Notes: generated by a model not told the origin, from the letters alone. Counted from the stretch's first letter, positions 46,292 through 58,036 are shown. The stretch is DNA of 61,000 nt from Neocallimastix lanati (nom. inval.) (GCA_016946835.1 JACVTC010000168.1:64001-125000), one strand, 5' to 3'. Program-made: numbers and translations.

Positions 46292-46364
<73 letters not shown>

Positions 46365-46879
46365 TTTATTAACTTTTTTTTTTTTTTGTAATATTCAATA
46401 TTAAATTTAATCAGTCTAATATTTAAGTAATTACAACTTAAAATGTATACGCAATATATAATATTTAAGATTTATTAATAAATAAGAGTTAAAAAAATAA
46501 TATCATAATAAAAAATTTTTGAATTATTTAAAAAAAAAAATTAAAAAAAAAATCATAATATTAATATTAATAATATTAATATAAATTTATAATAATATCA
46601 TAATACAAAATTTTGTTAAAAAAAAATTTAAAAATAATAATAATTAATAAACTTTATTTATAAATATCATATAATTTATTTTTATTTTATTATTCATAAA
46701 GTTACCAATTATTTATTTATAAATATATTATATTTATAAATTTAAAATTATTCAATTCAATTAAACTTTTATTTTTCACTTTTATATGAATTATTTATTG
46801 CAATTTTATTTGTTAATAGTAATAATATTAACATATTATAATATATAGAATTGATTTATGTTTTTTATTTATTTAATGT
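45202..46879. other. A/T-rich spacer, no gene seen
   Basis: This is the 5' flank of the minus-strand 12-exon gene. It contains an (ATT)n tract at about 46294-46363 and poly(T)/poly(A) runs. No coding signal is visible. Confidence 0.6.
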
Positions 46880-47990
46880 AATAATACTGAAGTATTATGG
46901 TTAGCAAAAATAGATATGGATGGTACATTCATGATATTTTATATAGAACGTATATCACCTGAATACATTAGTTACATATATACATGTTTTACATAAATAA
47001 TAATAAAATAATTTGAATAATATATAGTATAATTATAAAGGTGGTTATTACTTTTCAAATGTGATTTTTACATAAAAATAGTATTTGTAAATTTTATATT
47101 AATTTTACCATTTTCTATTACAAATTTACTTGTTTGATTATCAGTATAGATAACTATATTTAATTTCTTATTTAATTTTTCTTTTATATTGTTCCTTAAT
47201 CATAATATTTTTTTAGCATTTTCATCTTCTATGAAGTACTTACATATTCATTTTCTGCAGTAAAAGTAGAAATGCATGATTACTTTTTAGATATTTAACA
47301 TACAGGACTTTTTCCTATTAAAATAATTCAACCTGAAGTAGATTTTTTTATTAGTTTTATCACTTGCGAAATCTTTTCCATAATATTTATTTTTATAATT
47401 TTTTGTACTATTTATATATTTTAAAATGTTTATTAACTTGTTCGAGTCTGAAATTGTTGGTTGTTCAATTTTCCTGGATGCTTTATATACGGCAAATGAA
47501 ATCTCAGGTCTTTTACTTTTTGATAAGTACATAAGAGATCCAATTGCACTTTTGTATATTGTATATTGTATTTTCAGAGTTTTTCTATTTTTTTTTTTTT
47601 AGATATATAGTTGTCTCTTTTTCAATGTGTTTTTTTTTATCGAGTATTGTTTATGTTGAATTTATCTAGTATATTTTTAATAAAATTTTTCTGAGAAATT
47701 ATATAACTATCATTATATTTTACAATTTTAATTCCTAAAATATATTCGATTGCCCGCAATTTGGTATATTAAATTTTCCTTTTATTTTTAATGCTATATT
47801 TTTGATGTTTTTTCGTTTCTCCACCATTAATCATAATATCAACATGGAGTCTAATTATATATTTTAGACATCATTATTTTCTTCTGATAAGTTAATGTTT
47901 TCTTTATTTATATTATTTTCATTAAAATTATTATTTTCAATTAAATTTTCATTTTCATTTTTATTTTCATATGTAAGGAGTGGGTTTAAC
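46880..47990 (-). mobile_element. decayed Ty1/copia element (RT to RNase H and LTR end)
   Basis: Minus-strand reading gives copia landmarks with frameshifts between them. About 47760-47640 encodes EYILGIKIVKYNDSYIISQK, the end of the reverse transcriptase. 47532-47287 encodes LMYLSKSKRPEISFAVYKASR, the conserved segment after the RT. About 47200-47100 encodes VIYTDNQTSKFVIENGK, from RNase H. The LTR-like segment at 46880-47070 resembles that at 6360-6690. No intact frame remains. Confidence 0.7.
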
Positions 47991-48829
47991 AGGAACAGGT
48001 CATCACAATTTGATATAGGGAAAGATATTTGAAATATGTTTTATTAAAATAAACTTTATTAATATTTAAAAATTTAAAAATAATATTTAATTAATTAACC
48101 GATTTAATATTTCAAATTACTAGTAAGTTAATAAAAAACCAGAAGAAAAATATTTTCATTCGTGAAGTTCATATTATTTGTATTTTTAATGGAATAACAG
48201 TTTTAAATGTAATTATAATATTAAAGAAATATTTAGAAAAATAATAGTAATAGTTAATAATGTAAAGTTTCTAGAAAATAAATTTTAATTGATGAAAATG
48301 AATCTTGGAGAAAAAGAATAATATAATTTCTAAAATAAGAATTTCCAAATTCATTTTGGCTAAAATACAAACGAAAGAATCTTTAACTTTCTATAATTTT
48401 ATACTGAAAAAAATATTGAAGAAGTTATTATTAATGATTAATAAAATAATTATTTTTTGCAAAATGGATTGAGGTATGATTCGAACCCTTAAAGCAATGG
48501 TCATGGCCAAGGTAACTAACCATTAAACCATGGTTCTAACTTTACTAACCGAAGACTTCGTTATATGGTCCGCCACCAGAATTCGGATACCAAACGAATC
48601 TAACAGTTAGGCATAACTTATGCTAATACTAAACTAACATAAAAAATAATAATTAAAACTATTTTATAATATGAACTTTAAAATAAAATTATATGTTATT
48701 AATAAAGTTACATGAATTAAATATATAATAATAATACATGGATATTAATAATGCTTGATAATTATATACTATAATATTTAATAATATTGATATTGATAAA
48801 TTAATATAAGTTTGATATTAATACAATAA
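47991..48829. other. A/T-rich spacer between decayed retroelements
   Basis: No gene is visible. The only structured part is the GC-richer tRNA-like patch at 48480-48620. The rest may be old LTR sequence of the neighbouring elements, but I cannot show that. Confidence 0.5.
48486..48560 (-). other. decayed tRNA-like sequence
   Basis: On the minus strand ATGGTTTAATGGTTAG resembles an A box and GGGTTCGAATCA a B box at the right distance, followed by a TTTT run. The acceptor and T stems do not pair well, so it is at best a tRNA pseudogene or SINE head. A GC-richer patch (48540-48620) lies beside it. Confidence 0.35.
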
Positions 48830-50560
48830 AGGTTCATTTTCAAGTTTTATTTTTAGCCATTTTTATTAAATTCGTTTAAGAGTTCAATGCAATTTAAATT
48901 TGCTTCATAATGGATATCCATTCCATTTGATAAGATATTGGATTTTTACAATAATGTTTTCTTTTATCAAAAACTTTTTCAACTTTGTATTCTTCTTCAT
49001 CACTAACAATTATAGGTGGTGGTGGTTCTTGTTTTCTTCAAAAATGATCTTCGAAGTATGGTTCAAGCTCAATCCTATGTTTGCTAATGAATTCCCTTTG
49101 CTTCTTTATAGCTTGTTGTAAATTTTCATTAAATATTATTGTTAATTTTGAAAAATCTTGAGTAAATTCGTCGGCTTTGGAACATCGGTATTATTTGGAA
49201 TGATAGGGGAATGTCTTGAATTGAAACCATAATTTTCGTAAAAAGGAGAAAATTTTGTTGAGTTTTGAACTGCATTATTGTAGCTAAATTCCGCAAAATT
49301 TAAGAAATTATACCAGTCAGTACCTTTAAAGTTAGTATAAAAATCTTAAATATTGTTCAATAACGGAGTTCACCCTCTCTGCTAAACCATTAATCTAGTG
49401 GTGGAAAGGAGATGCAAGGATCATATTAATGTTAAGGGAAGAGCAAATAATTGTCCAAAATTTTGAAGTTAATTGAGTTCCACAATCAGAAATAATTTCA
49501 GAAGGTAGTCCATTAAAACGAAAGATGTTATTCATAAAGGCAAAACAGTCCACCAGATATCAAAAAAATAATTAAAAAAAGATTGTTTTTCTAATATCAA
49601 AATATTCAGTAGAAGGAGAGTCATGGCAAATGTTTAATACCAAAGATTAACACTTAGGAAGAATGTAAATTTTATTTTTGGAAAAAAGAAAACAGTTACT
49701 AATAAATTACTAATAGAGGAATTCTGGAGTTTTGAAGAAGAATTTGGTCGATCGGAGTTGAGTTGATTGTAGATATCATAGTATGATTCATCATCTTTAT
49801 AAGCATTAAAAATTTGATCATTTAAGGAGGAAACCAGAGAAGTAATTGCACAAACGTTTTCAGGTCGGAGAATAGTAAAGTAGTATTGCTAAATGAGGAA
49901 TCATTATTGCTTAAAGAGTAATCCGGTCAGTGGGATAAAGCTTCAGGTTTATCATTAGCAGAACCAGAACGATAAACAATTTTAAAATTAAATTCGGAAA
50001 AGAATAATGCCCAACAAATAAGTCTTTGAGTCATCTTTTCAGGTTTTTTCTTAATAAAATGGGTTACAATAATATAAAAAGATAGTGAAAGAAATGGAAG
50101 TGCCCTTAAGGAGATGTCGATAATTAACGACTAGACAAAATTCGCCGTTCCTTTTAAGAATAAAGAAAATTAGGAGATTTAGATTTTTTGAATTAATCCT
50201 TTTTGCTCATTTTTCCTTAAAATATTTCTTTAAAGCGATATCCTATTTCTCAGTAAACGGTAAGTTGGACCGAGGAAAAGCTTTGGGTTTGGTTTTAAAT
50301 TTGATTTCATAATCGTAAGGTCTATGGAGAGGAAGCTTCTTTGCGGCTTTTTCATTAAAAAAAAAAAAAAAAAAAAAAGTCTAGCTGGTAAAAATTTTAA
50401 GAATTTCTTCAACGGATATATTGTTTGATTCATTAGTTTTGCCTTTAATGATTGATTCTGGAGTAGAAGTAGTGAAAGTGCTAGGAACGGAAAGGCAATT
50501 TTCAATATACTAATTTGATATAAATTTTAAATTTTTTATTTTGAAATCAATAGTAGAATT
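48830..50560 (-). mobile_element. decayed chromodomain Ty3/gypsy element
   Basis: Minus-strand fragments appear in the order of a chromovirus pol, broken by frameshifts and deletions. The RT start is at about 50340-50230 (LPLHRPYDYEIKFK) and more RT at about 50160-50110 (ILKRNGEFCLVVNYRHL). RNase H end lies near 50030-49900 (IVYRSGSANDKPEALS). Integrase core is at about 49550-49360 (FRFNGLPSEIISDCGTQLTSKFW, later GLAERVNSVIEQYLR). A chromodomain-like tail is at about 49000-48850 (EEYKVEKVFDKRKHYC). The middle of the RT is missing. It is non-functional. Confidence 0.75.
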
Positions 50561-50636
50561 ATGGGTACGTAACCAGTCAGAACTGAAAATAGCACGGTAA
50601 GAAGGAAGATCAGCTATAATCATTTTAGAATAAAAG

Positions 50637-50800
50637 AAGAGGATAAATATAAAACTGCCTTTTGAACCAAATATGGTTATTATGAATATTTAGTCATGCC
50701 ATTTGGTATAAGTAATGCATCAGCCACTTTTCAATCATTTATTAATTCTATACTTAGACCTTACTTAGGAAAGAGTTTTTATCTGTTTTATTCATTTATT
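50637..50800 (+). mobile_element. Ty3/gypsy reverse-transcriptase fragment in opposite orientation
   Basis: Plus-strand translation reads KTAF[27 protein letters not shown] and continues [14 protein letters not shown]. This is the RT segment around the MPFG motif, of the same chromovirus type as the neighbour but inverted relative to it. It supplies the part the neighbour lacks. Confidence 0.75.
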
Positions 50801-51373
50801 AGGAATATAAATTTACTTAATTATTATTTATATATATTTATTTATCTTTTTATTTATCTATTTATTTTTTTTTAATATATAGTTATTATTATTATAAATA
50901 TAAATAAAAGTATTATTTTTTTTAAAAAAAGATATATTTTAAATAATTAAATAATTTATTATAAAAATTTTATTTCACTCCTCCAATCATTTATTTATAA
51001 ATTTATTATATAAATTAAAACAAAAAACGACCACGGGGATAGCAAAAGTGAGTATTTTTTTTGAAATTTTTATTAATTGAAATTCATTTTCTCCAAAAAA
51101 AAAAAAAAAATTTAAATTTTTAAATTTAAATAAATAAATTATATTTAAATTATTATTATTCTAAAAATAAAATTTTGAATCTATGAAAATTTCAAAAAAA
51201 AAAAAAAAAAAAAAATTAAATAGTTAAATTTTTGATTAAAATTTTCAACTTAGAGCCAAAAATTCAAATTTTTTTAAAATGTGGCGTATATTTTAATGAG
51301 ATAAATTGGCTAGGGTATAAAGAGAGGTTGTCTTAGATCCAGAATTTAACCACTGTGGTGGTTTGAGCGGATG
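50801..51373. other. A/T-rich spacer, no gene seen
   Basis: Homopolymers and A/T runs lie between the RT fragment and the foldback element. A segment near 51279-51300 (AATGTGGCGTATATTTTAAT) resembles the ATGTGGCGTATT seen at 51405 and, inverted, near 56680. Confidence 0.5.
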
Positions 51374-51660
51374 TGGGACATTTGGCCAATTTTTTTGAAA
51401 GCATGTGGCGTATTAAAAAAATAAGGCATTTCGCCAAATTGCAATTCGCCAAGTTGCATTTAGCCAAATTGAAAATTATTAAATAAATAAATAAATCAAT
51501 AAATAAAATTAAATATTATTAATATCGCATAAAAATAATTTTAAAAAAAAAAAATTATTTTGAATTTATATTTATTTATATTAATACTCCACTTGTCGAA
51601 ATGCAACATTTTAATACTACGCCACTTGGCGAAATGCAATTTGGGGAAATGCAACTCTCT
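51374..51660. mobile_element. MITE-like foldback with iterated TTCGCCAA motifs
   Basis: The left side has GGGACATTTGGCCAATTTTT (about 51377), close to the MULE terminus. Three tandem copies of about 16 bp (core GCATTTCGCCAAATTG) follow at about 51426-51472. The right side (about 51592-51655) has three copies of the inverted form (core ACTTGGCGAAATGC). The arrangement resembles a small non-autonomous element with subterminal transposase-binding repeats, related to the MULE in this window. Exact ends were not fixed. Confidence 0.5.
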
Positions 51661-51790
51661 CCCGGTTTGGGCAACTGTACGATCCATCAAATCTAATCAT
51701 TGGATTAGGGAGGCGGACGACGCACTCGCCACTCTGAAGAAGGTTCTCTCCGAGTCGCCCTCAAAGCAATCTAAAGTTAAACGATCTAAA
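51655..51790. other. GC-rich island of unknown origin
   Basis: About 130 bases of balanced composition in A/T-only surroundings, beside the foldback repeats. One plus frame reads RSIKSNHWIREADDALATLK then KVLSESPSKQSK, with no recognised homologue. It could be a captured gene fragment or part of the transposon. Confidence 0.4.
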
Positions 51791-52419
51791 TGTAAACAAA
51801 CAATTAACAATAACTTTCAACCTAACATTAAAAGTTCTTTGATATATTATTACAATTTCTAATTACCAGCAAATTACTTATGAATTAAACTAATACTTAG
51901 CTTTTGTTTTCTTATTTATTAATTATGGGTTATTTAGTTATAGAGTGTTATTATTGTAAAAAGTAAGTTTACTATAAACTAGAACAACGAATAACAAATA
52001 TTCCAAAGCTAAAATTTTACTACTCTCTATTCGAGATGTTACAAGAAAAACTAATATTATTTCTAAATAATTATTTTTATACGCTTAAAGAATATAACGA
52101 AGCACTTATTAAACTCTATTCGTTAATAGTTGACTTAGTTTACACTAAGTTTTTTTATTTATTTTTAAAATAATTAATTTTTAAATTTATTTAATAATAT
52201 AATATATTTTTTTTTTTTTTGATATAACAATTTACGTTAATAGTAACACTAGTGCGTGATCATCGGATAGCCATCATTTTACCATGCATATGTTACAACT
52301 AACGGTGATACGGAATGAACAAATAATACGAATGTGATGCATTTCTCAATGTGGCTTAAAAACTTTTAAAATAAAGCCATACATTTTTAAGATATTCTAT
52401 ACAATCATAAATTAAATAT
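51791..52419. other. spacer with a short GC-richer patch
   Basis: Mostly A/T; 52220-52340 is somewhat less A/T-rich (contains GTGCGTGATCATCGGATAGC) but has no frame or fold that I can assign. Confidence 0.45.
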
Positions 52420-52428
52420 ATTACTAAT
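52420..52428. repeat. left target-site duplication of MULE copy 2
   Basis: ATTACTAAT here is repeated exactly at 56284-56292. Confidence 0.88.
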
Positions 52429-53144
52429 GAATGTGGTCCATTTCGCTAATTTTTTTTTTTGAAATTTTAATAAGCCATCTATTTATTTGTGGCTTTTAAA
52501 ATTTATATTATTACGCCATAAAATTTAATATAATTTTAAGTAAAAAAGAAATAAATGTATAAATAAATAAGTAAATAAATAAATAAATAAAAATTAAAAA
52601 GGTCAATAAAAAATAAAATATTTTTATATAATTTTTTTTTTTTTGACAATCATGTTATAAGGAAAATGATAAATAATTATTTTCCTTATAACCTTATTTT
52701 TTATATTTTATTATTAATATTTATATTATATTTTTATATTTTATATTTTATTATTGATATTATATTTTTATATTTTTCTATTAATATTATATTTTTATAT
52801 TTTATTATTAATATCAATATAATATTTTTATATTTTATTATTAAAAAATTTTATTTTATAAATTTATATTTAAATTAATATTATTTAAAATATTAATTTT
52901 TTATATTATAACTAAAACTTTAGTTGTTATTATAACATCTTAATAATAGAATTAAACCTTTTATTTTATATATAATTTATAAATAAAATATTAAATAATA
53001 ATAAAAATTACAAAATAATATTTTTATAAGACTTAAATTATAGCTGTAAATTGAAATTTCAAAAATTAAAATTTGTTGTTCACATTTCAATTACTATTTA
53101 TATATTACAGCAACCGTTTTGTAGAGATATATAAATAGGTTTTT

Positions 53145-53570
53145 TACACATATGAATTCACATGTCTATCCCATATTATATATATGGGCTTGTAAAGAAC
53201 ATATATACTTTGGTATATATATCTTATACTATATCAGTACGACGTCGGCGCTCCAAATTCCTAAGCAGAGGTAGCTCCAGTAGACATGTCTTGCCAAATA
53301 ACATCCGTGTTATCCTATAGAAATTGAACTCGTAACCCTCACAGTATAGGCTATACAACTACACTAGGATGCCATGGGTGATCAAATATAGAAATTAAAT
53401 ACTTGGCAATCCAATAATGGTAGGAGCGGAATTAATACTTACCTGAAATTGTGCCATTATAACCCCTTTACCCTTTCTCCAAACCCTATCGGGAAAATCA
53501 GATAAAGAATAGATACCAGATGATTATTAAGTCCGCCACATAACTACCAGTAGAAAGCCCAGTTCTACTT
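53145..53570 (-). other. GC-richer tRNA-like/SINE-like island inside MULE copy 2
   Basis: This is the counterpart of 32820-33260 with only a few substitutions, at the same distance before the transposase. The comparison shows it is an integral part of this transposon lineage. Confidence 0.35.
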
Positions 53571-53985
53571 TATTTGCTAAAAAATGCTATATATATTTGT
53601 TGTTTTAAAAAGATTTAAAAGTTAATAATTTAATTAGATTATAATATAAATAAAATAATTAATTAATTCATAAATTCTTTATTAGTATATATTAAAAAAA
53701 ATAATTAATATTAATTTAGAATAAATAAATAATTAAATTTTTTTTATATACATTAAATAAATAATTTATTTTTAAATAATAAAAATTAAAATATTTTCAT
53801 ATATACTTTATGTATCTGTTTTTTTTTAAAAAAATTAAAAGAAAAAGAAATAATTAAAATACTTTTTATCTTTTACAAAAAATTGAATATCTAATTGTTC
53901 AGAATTAATATTAAAAAATAATATTTAGATAATTAATATAATAATTTAAAAGATATAATTAAAAACTATATATTAAAATTTATAA

Positions 53986-55407
53986 ATGGAAGAAAACATA
54001 ACTATTTATATAAGTGAGTCTAATAAAGGAGAAGAACAAATCATTATTAATAAACAATATAAATTTAATTTTTCACATTCAAGGAAAGATAATTCAAGAG
54101 TTTATAAATGTACCGAATATAAAAAAAATAATAAATGTAAATCTTTTATTATTTTAAATAATGAGAAAGAAATCTTAAAATATGAGAGTTTACATAATCA
54201 TCCTGGAAACGAATACAGTGTATCCCTATCTGTAATGAAACATAAAATTAAAGATGAAATTAAAAAACATTCAAATCCTTTTGATATAAAACGAAAAAGA
54301 CTATATAATGAAATTTCTAAAGAAATGGGATTTATATATCCGTGTCCAGAATATATTTCAGTTAAAACTCTAATATTAAGAAGTATTAATAAAAAACTAC
54401 CATCCAATGTAACAACTTTTAATGAAATTCCTAATGAATCTGAATATTATAAAACTGAACGAAATGAAGATTTTATGATATTCAAAAATTCTGATTTAGT
54501 AATTTTTCAATCCCCTTTTCAAGCAAAATTATTTAAGAAATATAATAATGATATATTTGTGGATGGTACTTTTTATATCGCACCTAAATTTAGTCAACAA
54601 GTGTTTATTACTAGAACTTACGTTAAAGAATTGAATAGTTTTTATACTACTTCTTATGCAATATTAAGAAATAAAAAGCAAAAAACATATAAAATGTTAT
54701 TCAATAAATTAAAACAAAATTCTAATAATAATATTATAACTGAACCAAAAAATGTACATTGCGATTTTGAAAAAGGCATATCCAAAGCAGTTAAAAAAAT
54801 ATTTCCTAATATAAATATTAAATACTGTATTTGGCATTATAAAAATTTATTAGAAATTAAAAAAAATGAATTGTGCCGTAATGAAGTGAACGATGATGAA
54901 AAAATATTTAATTATTACAAAGGAATTTCAAACTTACCATTTATCAACCCTGAATACATAATGGATATTTTTTCATTAATTAAAACTAAATCCATTGAAA
55001 AAAATTCTTGTCAATTTTTAAAATTTTTAGAATATTTTTATGAAACATATTTAATTGGTTACGATATGAAAAGTTGGAATTATTATAATAATATTGAACA
55101 TATAACCAATAATGCTTCAGAATCACTCAATAATTCTTTAAATAAACTATTTCCAATGAAACCAAATTTTTATGAATTAATAAATAAATTAAAAGAACAG
55201 GAACATTTATCATATTATGATTACCAAATGAAAATAAAAGGAATTTGGAGAATGAAAAAAAAAATAAAAACAAAAACTGATGAAATTAATATCTTAATTG
55301 AAAAATACAAAAATAAAGAAGCCAAGTTAATTAATATTAAATATGATAGAAGTGATCTTACTAAATTGTGGTTTGAATGTTTAACTAATTTAAATAATAT
55401 TTTATAA
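53986..55407 (+). CDS. MULE transposase (FLYWCH-like zinc finger + DDE domain)
   Basis: An open frame of 473 residues with the same ATG as the broken copy. Residues about 38-74 form a Cys/His finger of FLYWCH/WRKY-like type (YKCTEY...KCKSF...LHNHP), the usual DNA-binding module of Mutator-like transposases. The catalytic domain shows D193 (FVDGTFY), D260 (HCDFEKG) followed by the CIWHYKN motif, and E379 (NNASESLNN). This spacing and the C-x-W-H signature match the MULE transposase family. The protein would bind the terminal repeats and cut the element out. All lesions of copy 1 are absent, so it is a candidate active enzyme that could mobilise both copies and related MITEs. Confidence 0.9.
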   Translation: MEENITIYISESNKGEEQIIINKQYKFNFSHSRKDNSRVYKCTEYKKNNKCKSFIILNNEKEILKYESLHNHPGNEYSVSLSVMKHKIKDEIKKHSNPFDIKRKRLYNEISKEMGFIYPCPEYISVKTLILRSINKKLPSNVTTFNEIPNESEYYKTERNEDFMIFKNSDLVIFQSPFQAKLFKKYNNDIFVDGTFYIAPKFSQQVFITRTYVKELNSFYTTSYAILRNKKQKTYKMLFNKLKQNSNNNIITEPKNVHCDFEKGISKAVKKIFPNINIKYCIWHYKNLLEIKKNELCRNEVNDDEKIFNYYKGISNLPFINPEYIMDIFSLIKTKSIEKNSCQFLKFLEYFYETYLIGYDMKSWNYYNNIEHITNNASESLNNSLNKLFPMKPNFYELINKLKEQEHLSYYDYQMKIKGIWRMKKKIKTKTDEINILIEKYKNKEAKLINIKYDRSDLTKLWFECLTNLNNIL

Positions 55408-55779
55408 ATATTATTTAATAATAAATAATTATGAAATGACAGAGGAATTTCCAAAAGAAAAAATCATTAAAATTCTTTCATACAAAAACTTATAATTAAA
55501 TTTATTAATTAAAATTTTATAATTATTAAAAAGTTAAAATGTTTATATACTTGATAAAATTTATGTAGTTTAAATAAATATTCTATAATTTTATTATTAT
55601 AATTTATTTTATTAATAATTGTTTAAATATTTTATTAATATTTTTTTTAAAATAAATAATCCTATATTTTTATACTTTATTATTAATATCAATAATATAT
55701 TTTTATATTTTTATATTTTATTATTAATGTTTATAATTAATTTTATTAATAATTGTTTAAATATTTTATTAATTTTTTT

Positions 55780-56030
55780 TTAAATAAATAAATCTATATA
55801 ATTGTTAAAGTATTTTATTAATATTTTTTTTAAATAAATAAATCTATATAATTGTTAAAGTATTTTATTAATATTTTTTTTTAAATAAATAAATCTATAT
55901 TATTGTTAAAATATTTTATTAATATTTTTTTTTAAATAAATAAATCTATATAATTGTTAAAGTATTTTATTAATATTTTTTTTAAATAAATAAATCTATA
56001 TAATTGTTAAAGCATTTTATTAATATTTTT
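55780..56030. repeat. tandem repeat of about 60 bp in the MULE 3' region
   Basis: About five units, each containing AAATAAATAAATCTATATAA then TTGTTAAAGTATTTTATTAA. Copy 1 has about two units at 35475-35575, so the array has expanded or contracted since the copies separated. Confidence 0.8.
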
Positions 56031-56283
56031 TTTTTAAAATAAACCTTTTAATTGTTTGAATATTAAACCTTTTAATTGTTTGAATATTTTATTTTATTTT
56101 TTTTTTTGTAAAAAAATATTTATTTTTATCTAACCATTATAATTTATTTAATTATTCACTTAATAAATTTTAAGAAAAAATTACAAATTAATAATACAAC
56201 AAAATAGTATCATATAACTATTAATTTAAAAAGCCTCAAAATTTGATATATCACGTGAAAAATTGGCGTTTTGGACCTCTCCC

Positions 56284-56292
56284 ATTACTAAT
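56284..56292. repeat. right target-site duplication of MULE copy 2
   Basis: This is an exact copy of 52420-52428. Confidence 0.88.
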
Positions 56293-56759
56293 TAAATATA
56301 TAATTAAATAAATAAAATAAATGTAATAAACATATTTAAATATATAATTGAATCATAAAGAAAAATTGCAATAAATATATTTAAATATATAATTAAAAAT
56401 AAATAAATAAATAAATAATAGCTAAATAAATATTTTTTAAACAACAATTTATGAAGGTTTATAAAAAAAAAAAAAAAAAAAAAATTAAATAAATAAATAT
56501 TAAATTATTCAGAAAAAAAAATAATAGACAAAATAAATAGAAATAATAATATATTCTATTAAAAAAGAATTATAAAAAATTATTTTTATAATTGAATACT
56601 AATAAATTATACATAAAAAAGAACATTTATTATTTATTTAATTATTAAAAAATAAGTCACGTCATATATGAAAATACGCCACATTGCGAAATGAACGATT
56701 AAGAAATGAATATTCACTATCCCCCAATAAACTATCCCCAATAATAACTCTTATTTAAA
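56293..56759. other. A/T-rich spacer with a transposon-end-like motif
   Basis: No gene. AATACGCCACATTGCGAAAT near 56674-56693 is the inverted counterpart of ATGTGGCGTATT near 51405, hinting at an outer element disrupted by MULE copy 2. Confidence 0.4.
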
Positions 56760-57114
56760 TTTGGTTTTTAAATTTTAATTTTATGTGGATTTTAGTCTCT
56801 GGAGTAATATACACTTTCGAAAATTCTTAGAAATTTAGCAAAAAAACAACTCATGTCTTGGGCTTACTTATCAGAAAAGGTTTTGAAATTTGCTATTAAG
56901 CATGCCATCTATATATGTATATATATATATATAACAAGATTCCACATGCAGAAAATAATAATCTTAATTCTGATGAAGTATCTATAAATGTAAAAAGTAA
57001 ATAAAAAATATCTAAGTGTAATTATTAATTTTTTTCTTTTTTTTTTTTAGCTTTTCCAATTATAATGGACAATAAGGAGGAAAATATAACTTTTCAATGG
57101 CATTATCTTTACAA

Positions 57115-57146
<32 letters not shown>

Positions 57147-57470
57147 TTGTTTGTTTGTTTGTTTTTGTTTTTGTTTTTGTATTGTTTTGTTTTTGTTTTT
57201 GTTTTTGTTTCTATAATCCTTTCCTCCATCAGATGTATATATTTTTATTGTTAAATCCTTTCGAGTATTCAGAAAAAAAAAAGTATTCTATTATTATATC
57301 AAGAGCTTCAGTCTTAGGCTTATTTATTAATATCTTGACTTCTCTTGAGAATTTATCCATCATTTTTAAGGAAGTGTTTTTTTTTTTTTTTTATTATTAG
57401 TAGTTAAGTTACACTATCTAGAAATGTCTGAACGGATTATTTCATGGAGTTCCCTTGCCTTTGAAGTTTC
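56760..57470 (+). pseudogene. possible fragments of an unrecognised gene
   Basis: Several short coding-looking pieces lie in order on the plus strand: KQLMSWAYLSEKVLKFAIKH (about 56850), NKIPHAENNNLNSDEVSINV (about 56933-56997), FPIIMDNKEENITFQWHYLY (about 57053-57114) and SIIISRASVLGLFINILTSL (about 57288). The second and third join in phase across a GTAAAT...TTTAG intron (56998-57050). A poly(T)/GTTTT tract interrupts the next join. I recognise no family. It may be a real intron-rich gene or a relic. Confidence 0.3.
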
Positions 57471-57998
57471 TCCTTTGTGAGATCCCTTCTGAAATATTAA
57501 CATATTTAATTTTTATTAATTATTTTATTTATTCATTTATTTATTTTTTTAATAAAAAAATTATATTATATGTAACTTCTTAATATATCAAAATACAAAC
57601 TTTTTATTTTTTATTAGTTTTAAATTTAAAACGTTCTTAAAAACCTTTTTATTTCATTATATATATATATATATATATAATTTAATTTAATTTAAATCAA
57701 CTAAAAGTTTTATAATTTTTTATTTTTATAAATCATTTAATTAAACATATTCTAGTGTAAAAATGATATATGAAAATTTAGATAAATAAATAAAATAAAA
57801 ATACTTAAAAAAGATTATAATTTTAGTCTATATTTTTTATTTTATTATTCATAAATTTTAATATATAATAATATTCGATTAATAATAAATTTTAATTATT
57901 AATAAAATTTAATATTCTTATAATTTTTACTAATTTTTATTAATTAATTTTTCTTCTTTGTTATAAATCATTATGTTCCTTTGTTCCTCCTAGCTTTT

Positions 57999-58036
<38 letters not shown>

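Larger units (their letters stand above)
52429..56283 (+). mobile_element. MULE-type DNA transposon, copy 2 (3,855 bp), transposase intact
   Basis: It has the same terminal inverted repeats as copy 1 (GAATGTGGTCCATTTCGC on the left, GGACCTCTCCC on the right) with its own exact 9-bp duplication. It differs from copy 1 by scattered substitutions and homopolymer lengths. In the 3' region it has more copies of a unit of about 60 bp containing AAATAAATAAATCTATATAATTG (55780-56030; about five copies against two in copy 1). Confidence 0.9.

Noticed and set aside
51560-51862. 100-codon ORF as a real gene
   Set aside because: Its N-terminal part is the translated foldback repeat and its C-terminal part is A/T spacer; only the GC island is notable.
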